This document shows, piece after piece, positions 1 through 10,330 of a stretch of 21,684 nucleotides of DNA. The notes beneath the pieces are model-generated. The model did not search any database. It was not told the DNA's origin and worked only from the letters and a program-made list of their open reading frames with translations. The translations under genes were made by a program, and so were the position numbers. The stretch is taken from the NCBI RefSeq assembly GCF_000485595.1, contig NW_014577294.1, forward strand, positions 238,031-259,714, read 5' to 3'. This stretch comes from Priapulus caudatus (Eukaryota > Priapulida > Priapulimorpha > Priapulimorphida > Priapulidae). Numbering within the stretch: position 1 is the stretch's first letter; each line of letters opens with the position of its first letter.

Positions 1-2816
1 CATACACACGATATATTATTTGTATTGTGTGTTGCTTTTGTGTGCTGTCTTTGTGTGGGTCGTGTGGTCGTGATGTGTGTGTGCAATCGTCATGTGTGTG
101 TGTGTGTGTGTATGTGTGGGTGTTGTGGTGTGTGTGTGTGCGTGTGTGTGTGTGTGCGCGCGGTTTGTGTGATAGTGTGTGTGTTGTGTAAGTGTGTGTT
201 TGTGCCCGGTGTGGGTGTTGGTGTGTGTGGCTTGTGGGTGTGTGTTCGTAGTATTGTTGTGTCTTATGTAGACTCATGAATGTGAAGTGCTTTCATAAAA
301 GTACATGTACGCGCGGTTTCGCGATTAGTTATTTATATAACGCCCACGACGGAGTTTAATGTTTGTTTAAAATCCTTAGCGGTTGTTCTAATAGAGTTAG
401 TTCCGGACTAACACAAGTGTTGTTAATAAACGGGGGAGTGCGATGACAAGATTTATGACTCTAAATTTCAACGCATTTCAAACGGTATTGACATAGGACC
501 TTAACCTTATAATGGCGTTTACATGTTTACTGATCTATCCTATTATTGCTATTCAAATCAGCCGGTTGCGGTGTCATGGCAGGCATACACACGTCTACAC
601 ACGAACTGGGCATGGTTCCTTCGCTTGAGTAGTAGGCTTATTCTTTCGTAGGCGTGTCTCCCTTACGTGTCCTCTCTTCTTTTTCTCCAGCAATCAACGT
701 GGATCTATCGCTTAGAGAATATTACGCGAGTTCTGCGTGTGGGGTACCGTGATTACTTTTTCCTTGGATCCCTTCGTCGCGGACCTACTCGGATATGTTG
801 CCTATGGTATAACACAACACCTATCTCGCATCTGCGCGTTGCTGTTCGTGTGTGTATTGACAAGATAACGTTTCGCTATGCGGTTGTGATGCTGTTCCAC
901 TTACGCTAAGGGTTCAGTGCTTCCGAAAATACGTAAATAGTTATCATTTCTCTTTCTTCAAAGATGACGGAGAATTGTAGCATTTTGTTCGCCAATGTAG
1001 GATTTTGGCATTTACTGTGTACATGTTAATATTGTCATTTTTAATTCAGCATCGCATTGTTCATTACGTTTAAAGTCCCTGGAGCTTGCTTCTCTCTTCT
1101 CCTTTTTCTGCCAGTGCTTTCTTGCCTTTGCATCGGTGCTTTTAGCGCTCTGGTTTTGTGTGCGATGTGCATCGTCCTGGTCCTCGGTTCTTGCTGCTCT
1201 TCCTTGATCTGTGTGTTATCGATTCGCTGGTCTCTGTGCCTTGCCTTCTGCAACTTGCAGATCGTGATGGAATAAGATTGTGTTGCGTTGATATAGCTGA
1301 ATACTGACCACTTGCAGCAGTCGGTGTTGCCGGTTCGTGTTGCGCTGCGTTGCAGGGTGTTCGTTGCTGCTGCTTTTGACCCTGAGTATCCCACGTTGCA
1401 TTAGACATTGAGCAAGTGACAGTTAGTATCCTGATTGGTATGTGATTTTGTCACTATGTGTTTGAGTCGGCGGATGATTCATACTGTGGAAATATGCTCA
1501 TAGCGACATGCGTTAGAGTAGATAATGTGTTGACGGTGCGTTCACTTGGGTGTGCTGAGTTCATGGTTGCGCTTTCAATGTGTGGGTTGTATATGGAGAT
1601 GACACACAATGCAGGTTTATGATCAGAGAGTGTTGCGTGGTCATTCCTGTGTGGCTGCTGATATAATTTTGTGATGCGCTAATGCTTACCTACTGAATTA
1701 CGTACGAGAGACCGTTACGTATGACCGGTGCGTATTATGAGTGTTTATATTTATATAGCTTAGGGGTTATGGTTGATACGGTTAATGTTTGACAGGTTAT
1801 ATTAGTATTTGACTCAAGGGGTCTGCAACTGGCTCCCGCCGTATGGAAACAAATAATAGTTCTATTATTATTACGTTGACGTGTTTGTTGTATAGTGATA
1901 ACTATTAGTTATATAAATAATACTGGTTGACCGGTTGGGTGACTGGTGTGTTGCGGTGGTTGGCCGGTGGTTCCTGTTGTGGAAACGGTGGTTGGCTGTG
2001 TTGCGGTCCATTAGTGGCTGTGCGTTGACGTTGCTGGTTGGGTGGTTGACCACTTCAGTTCGTTGACGTCTCTATTGTAGACGTTGGCTGCGGTTTTATT
2101 TATTTTTTAGAACTCTGCGAACTATATGTGCAACTACATCTTTCGCCTCTTCCACGTGAATTACTTTAAAATTCTTTTCTCGCCGAGCAGCGGTGCGAGC
2201 ACTCTTTGATTTTAAGCGTAACCCGGTATCAGGCCTGGCGAACGTTCCAATGTGTTGGAACATAACGCGTGGCTGCCAGATGCCTTAGTATAGTATATAT
2301 AAGGGCTATATTGCATGCTTATAGTTAATGTACGTGGAAGCTAGTTCAATAGAGATCTTCGGCATCGACGAGTGCGTGCTGGTGGCACAGCGTCGTGTTG
2401 ACCACGGCGATCCAGCAATTCTCGTTCCAGCGCGTTTCGCACGAACGTGTTCATAATTTAAAAGATTAGCGAGCTCTCGCGACAGCGGAACGTACTGCGC
2501 CATTCATTGGCGTGTTAGACTGGGGATTATTTTCGTATAAAGCCTAGACTAATGCGTCACATTTAAATGCGCTATGCGGCATTATTATTACGGCGGGGTC
2601 GCGTTTATGAAACGTGTCGTACACTATATTAAATTGATTAATGTCAAGTATATCAAATCAGATAATGTTCTCGAAATGTTTAGTGTTATTGTTCTTTATT
2701 GTATTTTTATCGCTACGTCTTATAGTACCCTATATATAATTGTCATTTGTGATTTCTCCTCTTTAAGGACGTTTTATTATTTCGTTAATAAAAGTATATA
2801 TCCCATAGTCTATTAT
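1..2816. other. Non-coding sequence, no gene seen
   Basis: No open frame here looks like a real protein. The longest are 60 to 117 codons, with low-complexity or random composition and no recognisable domain, and I see no exon pair with matching phases. The first 260 bases are GT-rich, and about 1921-2045 is G/T-rich and degenerate (many TGG and GGT words). The next block to the right appears to be a noisy copy of sequence further along, so the base quality of this part is also suspect. Confidence 0.6.
25..260. repeat. Degenerate (GT)n microsatellite
   Basis: This is a long run of alternating G and T with interruptions. Any translation of it gives only Val/Cys-rich low-complexity peptide, so the open frame across it is not a gene. 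Confidence 0.85.
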
Positions 2817-5800
2817 TATATATTGTTTTATTCGAAAATTAATGAATCGTCAGTAATAGGCTATATTGAAAGAATGAGTTTTTTGTAGATATGTGGGTGT
2901 GTCGCGGATGTCTATGTTCTGAATTGATGGCAGTAGCGCAAGTTTACGGTGGTCGTCGTGAGATTAGTGAAGACGCGCACACGGCTCGTATTAGGCTATG
3001 TTATGTGTTTTTAGCGACAGGCAGGTCGTGCGGCCCTATCTCTACTATTAGTTGTATAATAGAGCTCAGTTGTGCGGAGGCTGAAGAAAGCGAATACTGA
3101 GATATGCGGTCGCACCGCTCTTCGTTGGAACTCGCGCGTCGTAAGGTCTGGATGCCAGACTATTGGAAGCAGAGCGCGAAAGTACTGTATCGGCAAGCTG
3201 GGGGATCATCTCATACCTTCTCTCTTGTCAATCCTTCCGGACTCGTGCGTCTAGGCAATTGATTGCATTCCAGGCTTCGGATACTCGACTTTCCTGACGA
3301 TTTGCTTACTACCGCTCTTCCGCGCAAATGTCTGGGCGGCTCGCGCTTTCTTTTCTATTTCGTGTTCTTTTTTTTTTTTTTTCTCTGATTTCAACATTCT
3401 ATGCTCTTTCTGCCTCTTTGCTAATGTGTTGCATGGTTTCAAGCTTCGCGTGCTTTTTGTTGTGATGTTGTTTTGTTTCTTTTTCGATATATGCTTTCTT
3501 CAATGTTATGACGCCGTACTGGCTATTTAGACGAATGAACTTTAATTTATCTATATATTTAGTCATTTGCTCGCCTATGTCCACACTTGTGTTACATTAG
3601 CGCAAGTGGATCAAACAACAACCGGCTCTATCTATATGACCTTAAAGCACGCGACACTTGCAGATTCATGTGTGTGTACGATTATACACGGTTTTGCTTT
3701 GCAGCTTTGTATACTGAGGCGTCGGGGCGTACGCTCTGTGTGCTAAGTTGTAGTAAATGGTCGGATTATTGTGTGTTTTCCTACTTAGCGTTTGTATATA
3801 GTACCGGTTCCATGCGCTATATCAGTCCTGCTCGCTCGATGTATACTTTTCTTCGAGTCTGTATCGCTGTGGCGTGTACGTGCGAGTTTTACAATGGTGT
3901 GTGTATGTCGATGGAATGAGAATGACTGAGGAGTGATGACTTTGCTTATTGAGATTTGCTCCGACTTTAGAATGTGAACTATCTATATTTCATCACAGCC
4001 AAGTAACTCGTGGAACATAATATCTGGAATATAAACAATGGAAGTATATTACTGTGCATATGAGAACACATTCGCGATATTTTATTGTCTCTTTTTAATA
4101 ATTAGAATGTGCGAATAGTAAAACAGTATTTTTGTACCATCAGCGTGTTAACAGATTATTGTATTATGCTTTCGCATTTTATCTTGACGCTGTATGATCG
4201 ATTTAGGTATATAATAGGGTGGTGGGCGTGTTCTGACTAGTGGTGTGTGACTTTTTTTGTGTTGCTTTAGCTCCTTAATCCTTCTATCTCTGCCGTTCGA
4301 TCAAGTGCACCCTGCCCTTTTAGGTTACAGTGTGAATCTAAGTATCATAGCTGTGCAGTATTCTCATGGTTGTGTTATTCGGGGTCTTTTTCGAGCTGCT
4401 GTGACGTGAATCGCACACATTTGTCGAGTGTGGTGGTAGATGTCTATTGCATAGTACCCTGTGGCGTGCACCAAAGCTGGACTGTCCAGATATTTTTGTA
4501 TTCGTACCGATTATGTATTCAGAGACCCAGGACTGATGCGAGTATTGAGCTGTCAGACGTCGACTTGTACACGTAACAGAATCGATTGCACGCGCTCGGT
4601 GGCTTTCGCGCTCGCGCAGACTGACACGCGCCGTCGCCGACATGCTGCACGCCCAGCTCAGGCAGCTCGCAGACTCACGACGCGACAGCGCTAGCGCGCA
4701 TCTGTTATGTAGAGAATTTAAGCAGGCGGCTGTCGTTTCTCTTAATGTCGCTACGCACGAATTTATCGCTCGTCTGGTGTCGCAAGCACTCACATTCGCG
4801 CGACAGGAGCATGTGTTATGATGAAACAGGCCTGCCAATTAAAGGGTGACGCCAAGTCTAGCATTAAGTGTATAGGCACGATGTCACATTGAAGATGCGT
4901 GAGTCCCTTTTGTTTCAGCTCTGGCAATTATGTGAACGGAACAGAATGTAGGGCACTGTTTTGTGATATTTTTGTGTTAGATAGATTATCGGTGGTTGTG
5001 AGTGTTTGCTTGTACAGCGCGGCCGTGTGATTCCCGGTGCGCTGCCGACACGTTTTTTTCGTCGGTGCTTGGTTTGTCGAATCGTGGTGCGTATTTTCAT
5101 CAATCTGTGTGTGTTATGGCGCAATTTCAGCAGGCCCGGTTGCATTATCGATTGTGCTCTCCAGATTGTTTATGTTGCCAGGTTTGGCACTAATGAGATG
5201 ATGTTGTGGGTTCACATTGGTGTCGATATCTTATGCGCGTTTGCGCAGAGGGGCACATCGCGATGTGTTAGGGGAGCGGTGTTAGAAAGAGCGGCAGGAC
5301 CGTAGTGTAGGGGGTGTTGTAAGCGAGCGAGAGCCGCGGGTTTAATATGTGGGCCCAGCAGATCCTGAATGGCCCTTTGTGAATTCCTGGAAGTTGCATG
5401 TGTTGATGTGCGGAGCTGCATTCGAAAGCTGGTGGTTCGAAAAATACGTGTTCTCCGAAACGGAGCACGCCAAAACTGGCAAATTGGACGCGGTTAATTC
5501 GTGTTGCGTGTTGGAGATTGTTGCGGTGGCTCTTTGGCTACTGATAAGTTGATTGAAAAAGGCTTCGATCCGGGACACTAAATGTGGTTTTAATTCGTTC
5601 GGCTGCTGACATCGTTGTCACAAACTAGTGATTTTTCTCGGCTCTTGCGCGGTGAGCTCTAATTGGAATTGATGCCGGTCTGATAATCGAAGGCTTACGA
5701 GTTATTATTTTGTAAGTTCGTCTTGCTGATATAATGGCGGTCGTACGGGGGGATAATGCCCTCGCGGTGTTCTGCACCCCCCTTCCGTTCTCCCGCAATG

Positions 5801-6990
5801 GGAGTGTCTATACGAGGCATTCGGTTGACGTTTAGCGTCTTTGTTGCAGAGAAGTTTCCGTGCCGCGCTGACAATTTTATTTGTGGTTCCACTGTTTCCT
5901 ACTTGTTCGTGGAAATTTCGGTATGATTGTCTGTTACAGTGTGCGGAAGTTGATTATTTACTACTTGTGACCTTTCCAGGACAATGGATGGAACGGAAAG
6001 ATGTTGTACCTTAATACGTGATTACGCCTTATTTTGCTTGTTCATTTCGTTTGGGCTGGATCTTACTACGGCGACGATTCGAGTGTAGTCTCTCGATCTG
6101 CCATATTCTCCATCTTGTCCCCATGTTGACATTACTACCATAGTATGGCCTTAGTATACCGTTGTCTACTAGTTTTAACTGCGTGGCTGTGGTCGTTGGA
6201 GTCGGTCGGGAGCGGATCTTAGTACAATGGCGTATCGCTGGATATTACGGCTGCGGTATTGGTTCCGGTTTCCTATCAACGGCAGCTGGGCTTATAACGC
6301 GAGAAATCGCCATCTCGTAATAGTCTGAAAGAGAAGAAGAAGGGAAAGAGAGAAAGCAAGAGCTTGCAGAGAGTGTAATGGAAAAGAGGAAAACGTAAGA
6401 AGTAAGGTGTCGAGAGTATGCAAAAACGACGCTATTAGAGCGGGGAGGACGAAGGATTATGGAGGTGTAGTGAGGAAGACGGCAGCCCCGCGGAAGATCT
6501 TGTCTCGCTGTCTTCCTTTCTTGATGTCCCTTCAGATGGGTTCTTGTGGAGTCCTATTATCCGGGAATGATAGGTATAGCTTATTGACTGCTGTTGGTGT
6601 GGATTGTGTACTGTACGCGCGGTGTTATCCCCACGTTCTATGCTTACTTTGTTGTTCGGGTATCCGTGTGTGTGTCGCGATGGCTTACGCGGATTTATGA
6701 ATTATTCTGTGATTTGTGTAATGGTAATAGTGGGCGCGGGAGGTACGGCGGGAAATAGTGTTATATTGGTTTATGAGAATTTGGGATTTGCCATATACCT
6801 TTACTCTTGTACTTGTACGCTATCCTATACCTGATACCTATGCCATGTATTGTACGTTACTATTACTATACGCGTATACCCATTATACAGCGGATCCTGT
6901 TACTATCATATCCTAGTACCAGTTGTGAATGAGGAGGGTAGTCGAACTGTAAGCTATTACACGAAGATTAGTTGGTTGGATTCACGCATA
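2817..6990. repeat. Diverged, insertion-rich copy of the 7012-9987 block
   Basis: Many short landmarks recur in the same order as in 7012-9987, separated by indels. Examples are 3180-3250 against 7305-7380 (TATCGGCAAGC), 3890-3930 against 7760-7795 (GAATGACTGAGGAGTGA), 4075-4220 against 7925-8090 (TTGTCTCTTTTTAA), 5570-5592 against 8876-8898 (ATCCGGGACACTAAATGTG), 6048-6063 against 9211-9226 (TTTGGGCTGGAT), and 6580-6740 against 9710-9875. The copy is about 4.17 kb against 2.98 kb, so it carries about 40 percent extra length spread along it. No open frame of the retrotransposon survives. Either an ancient duplicate or uncorrected long-read sequence of the same locus would explain this. I favour the second because single-base indels dominate. 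Confidence 0.75.
4900..6130 (+). pseudogene. Unreadable trace of the BEL/Pao gag-protease fragment
   Basis: This part of the noisy copy lines up with the retrotransposon coding fragment at about 8493-9316. The clearest matches are at 5570-5592, 5888-5912 (TTCCTAC then TTGTTCGTGGAAATTT) and 6048-6063. The reading frame is broken throughout by indels and no domain can be translated. It is recognisable only by comparison with the better copy. Confidence 0.5.
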
Positions 6991-7013
6991 TATATATATA
7001 TATATATATATAT
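6988..7013. repeat. (AT)n tract at the junction of the two block copies
   Basis: This is a pure AT run of about 26 bases. The noisy copy ends with GGATTCACGCAT at its left edge, and the cleaner copy starts with AAAATGAATGAAACGTCAG just right of it. The cleaner copy's own end, at about 9980-9990, has the same TTCACGCAT followed by different sequence. The tract is therefore where one copy passes into the next. Confidence 0.85.
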
Positions 7014-8300
7014 TCAAAATGAATGAAACGTCAGGTAATAGCTATAATATGAAAAGAATGTATAAGTAGAAATGAATCATGTGCGAATGTCTTGCAGAAA
7101 TGAAAGTAACGCTGCAGTACGAAGAATAAAGAGCAACGCTATAGCAATGGTATGAGATGTTAGCGAAGCAACGTGTGCGAGCCACTAATCTCTACTATAC
7201 TAAGTTAGTATAATAGAGATCAGTGGTGCGAGCGCATGAAGAAAGCAGAATATGAATATCAAAGCGACCTCTACCGCGAAGGCTGTGCAACTACAGCGAA
7301 CAGATAGGTATCGGCAAGCACTGGGGGCATCCATCAATACCCTCTCTCTGTCATCCTTCGGGCCTCGACTAGGCATATGAAACTCAGTTGAGCTTGAATC
7401 TCCCGTTGTTCCTACCGCTCCTTCGGCAATGCTGGGCCTCTTGTCATGACCAATCAGTTTCACCTCTTCTAAGTGCATGGTTTCAACTTCCCGCTTTTTT
7501 GTTTTTGCTTTCTTCAATTTTACCTTCAATGTTATCACGTTTGCTTTGACGAGATTTCGTTATACAATGGGTTCAATCACGTGGAAAACACAGAAACAGT
7601 CATCAACACCAAGGCAGCATATAACGTGCGTAACTGTAAATCGTACATAAATGGCATATGGTTCCATCATACCATATTTGTAGATGCTATATCAGCCACA
7701 GATAGAAATCATCAGCGTACATATAAATCTGCGCAGAGTATTGACACGTGTTATGTCGCATGGAAAATGGAATGACTGAGGAGTGAATGAATTTGCTATT
7801 AGAGATGCTAACGACTTAGATGAAACTATTTATATATGTATACACACACAGATAAACTCGAGAACATAAACAATAATACTGGAAATATAAAACAAGGAAG
7901 TAAATTAAATGTTGCAATATAGAACAACACATCCCAATATTTATAATTGTCTCTTTTTAAATAAATTAGATGTGACGAATAATAAAAAAAGCTAATTTTA
8001 ACTGCTACACATCGGTGATTACACAAATTATATTATTATGCTATTCGCATTTAATCTTACGCTTGATATGATACGATTAGGTATATAACTAGCTGACTAG
8101 TAATACATTTATATATATCCTATATTATACCCTACCTTTGTAAAATCAGTAAACAACTCGTGGTGTTCGGGTTCCTTTTTCGGTGCTGGTGTTCTTTTCT
8201 TAACTGTTAAAAACAAAAGTATAACTTATAACAAATTTCGATGTTTGCGCACACGCGCGCTCGCCCCACCCCCACAAGAACACGCTAGCACTCGCAAAGA

Positions 8301-8318
8301 GACGCACGCACGCACGTA

Positions 8319-8350
<32 letters not shown>

Positions 8351-8366
8351 TACACGCACGTACGCA
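8301..8366. repeat. (CGCA)n microsatellite with CGTA variants
   Basis: Repeats of CGCA with occasional CGTA run through this interval. The repeating Ala-Arg-Thr-His and Val-Arg-Ala-Cys frames across it are translation of the microsatellite. The matching position in the noisy copy (about 4610-4700) is only loosely repetitive. Confidence 0.9.
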
Positions 8367-8492
8367 AGCACTCACAAATTCGCGCGACAAGGACCATGTG
8401 AATATGATGAAGGCAGTGACAGTCATAGTGTTAAATGTACAACTGAAGTACTTCTAGCTTCACCGATGAACACGAACAAAAATAGATCATAG

Positions 8493-9316
8493 ACTTGTGT
8501 ATTTTGTGAAAAGAAACATTGGAGTGATCAGTGTCAACAGTATCTTACCATCAATATGAGAAAGGAGCAAATCAAAGGACGATGCTACTCGTGTCTCAGA
8601 TTGAATTATGTTAGCAGAGATTGTCGCAATAAGAAAATGTGTGTTTATTGTCAACAAATGGGGCAACATCACAAAAGTGCACAGGCAGCTATAGAAGAGA
8701 CAGGACCTATGGTATCACCAAGCGAGAACGGTTTAATGGCAGCAGGTGAACAAGTATTGATGCAGACTGCACAAACTGCTTTCAGAAATAGGTCAACAGA
8801 CACCAAAGCAACAGGGAAAATTCTGTTCGATAGTGGTAGTCGTCTTGCTGATAAGTTGCATTTGAAGACGCTCGAATCCGGGACACTAAATGTGTTTACA
8901 TTCAGTTCGGCTAGACCTAACACGGTTGCTACAAAACAAGCTGAGATAAAAATCAAACTGGAAAATGGCAGTACGTTTAACATGAAAGTTCATGTGGTCC
9001 CAGAAATAAGAGGAATTATACAGAGAGCACCCGTTCCGGATTATGTGCAAGAGAAAGTCCGTGACAAATTTTATTTAGTTCACTCGCTTCCTACTGTTCG
9101 TGGAAATTTGGTCATAGATTGTCTTGTGGGAAGTGATTATTACCTTGAACTATTCACAGACAATATGGACAGGAAACAGATTGACCCGGGCTTATTTCTT
9201 GTCCATTCTCGTTTGGGCTGGATTTTAACAAGACGACTTCCGAGTGGAATCGATGCACTTCCATCTATGTCAATGCTGACATACACAGTAGGCCCATTAG
9301 CGTCAGTTTTAAACTG
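8493..9316 (+). mobile_element. BEL/Pao LTR-retrotransposon remnant, gag zinc knuckles and aspartic protease
   Basis: An open frame begins just after a TAG at 8490 and lacks an upstream gag start, so this is an internal fragment. The first knuckle reads Cys-x2-Cys-x3-His-x4-Cys (8496-8534). A second (CYSCLRLNYVSRDC) follows from about 8583, with Tyr where the zinc-binding His is expected. A third has CVYC and a His-His pair but no final Cys. Spaced Cys/His knuckles ahead of a protease are typical of BEL/Pao elements. The protease begins with an ILFDSGS motif (catalytic Asp-Ser-Gly at 8829-8837), but the residues that normally follow the motif are shortened. A later LVGSDYY motif and a GLFLVHSRLGWILTRR segment fit the end of this protease family. 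Similarity stops near 9316. No reverse transcriptase, integrase or LTR is visible. It is a dead fragment, antisense to the muscle gene on its right. Confidence 0.8.
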
Positions 9317-9421
9317 CGGGGGGCGTGGGAGTCGTCGGAGAGCAGACTCAGCAAGGGGAGCTGGAAAAGGCGCGGAGGCAATTTCTACAGCAGCTGGCAA
9401 CGCAGAACTCGCCACCGACGT

Positions 9422-9427
9422 GAAGAA

Positions 9428-9462
<35 letters not shown>

Positions 9463-9592
9463 AGAAGAAGAAGAAGAAGAAGAAGAAGAAGAAGAAGAAG
9501 AAGAAGAAGAAGAAGAAAAAGAAGAAAAGGAAGAGAAAGAAGGAGAAGAAGAAGAAGAAGAAGAGGAAGACGAGGATAAGGAGGATGTAGTG
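9422..9592. repeat. (GAA)n / (AAG)n tract
   Basis: This is about 170 bases of GAA with occasional GGA and AAA interruptions. It extends the retrotransposon frame into an artificial poly-lysine tail, and the opposite strand reads as poly-serine. Neither is a protein. The noisy copy shows only a short broken purine tract at about 6328-6400. Confidence 0.9.
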
Positions 9593-10227
9593 GAGGAAGA
9601 AGCAGCAGCAGAAGAATCCTTGCCGTGTCTTCCTTTCATGATGTCACCTTCAAGAAAGGGCTTCTTAGTGAGTCCGAAACTATTAATTACGAGAAAAATT
9701 GATAAGGGACTGCTTATTGACTGACTGTTGGTGTGAGAAATTGTCTGTGGCGGTGTACACACACACGTCTAATGCTATAACTTTGTTGTGGGGAGTGTCG
9801 CGAATGCTTACGCGAATTTATGACTCGATTTGGACATGTGTAATGGATAGGTGGCGGGGAGGTCACGGCGGGAAAAATAGTGTATATTGGTATAATATAG
9901 GAAAATGGAGGTGTGAATGAACGGAGAGACAAGTAAAGAAAACCATGAACTATTACACGAAAGAATTAGTTGGGTTTGAATTCACGCATTCCACTATAAT
10001 TCCAATATTCCGACAAGTAACAAACGAGCGACTATCGAGCGAGCACGCGCGTGCGTAGACATGGATATTCATGAGTAACACATAAAAATATAAATAATAT
10101 TATAATAATAATATTATAATATAATAAAATAATATAATAATAATAATAACAATATAATATAATAATAATAATAATATATAATAATATGGATATAAATGAG
10201 TTCACAGTTCAGGAAAAATAAACTTAC
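9593..10227. other. Non-coding sequence with AT-rich part
   Basis: I see no exon here. The stretch 9593-9760 reads open on both strands next to the GAA tract but matches no domain I know. The rest is AT-rich and probably lies in the intron after the exon that ends at 10228. Confidence 0.5.
10085..10190. repeat. (TAA)n / (TA)n-rich microsatellite
   Basis: Almost only A and T: imperfect ATA and TAA units with two or three interruptions. Confidence 0.9.
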
Positions 10228-10330
10228 GTTTAGGAAGACCTTCCGCTTCGCCGGCCGCTGGCTTCTTCTCTGGCTCCGGCTCTTCCTCGTGTTCTCCCTT
10301 CTTTGGCACCTTCTTTTTCTTTTTAATTAC
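10228..10330 (-). CDS. Charged spacer exon, Lys/Glu/Pro-rich
   Basis: The exon reads [20 protein letters not shown] and then [13 protein letters not shown], a basic-to-acidic spacer like the preceding exons. The donor is a consensus GTAAGT directly left of 10228, leaving phase 1, so another exon must follow further left. I could not find it. The acceptor is uncertain because there is no pyrimidine tract. AG sites that keep phase 0 put the exon start at 10330 or 10318. Confidence 0.6.

Larger units (their letters stand above)
7012..9987. repeat. Cleaner copy of the duplicated block
   Basis: This is the readable counterpart of 2817-6990. Between 7012 and 8490 I see no gene: it is AT-rich sequence with short unrelated open frames and one CGCA microsatellite. 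From 8493 it holds a retrotransposon gag/protease fragment, then a GAA tract. From 9600 to 9987 it is non-coding as far as I can tell. It ends after TTCACGCAT, beyond which the two copies no longer match. Confidence 0.75.

Noticed and set aside
4338-4838. A 166-codon minus-strand open frame, the longest in the left part
   Set aside because: It is Arg/Ser/Thr-rich with no domain, and lies in the noisy copy opposite the CGCA microsatellite region of the cleaner copy.
7200-7538. A 112-codon minus-strand frame that might be a gene
   Set aside because: It matches nothing I recognise, and the same stretch in the other copy (about 3030-3520) does not keep the frame.
8200-8457. Ala-Arg-Thr-His and Cys-Val-Arg-Ala repeat frames
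   Set aside because: They are translation of the CGCA microsatellite on either strand.
9385-9762. Minus-strand open frame with a poly-serine tract, and the plus-strand poly-lysine tail opposite it
   Set aside because: Both are translations of the GAA microsatellite with short unrelated flanks.
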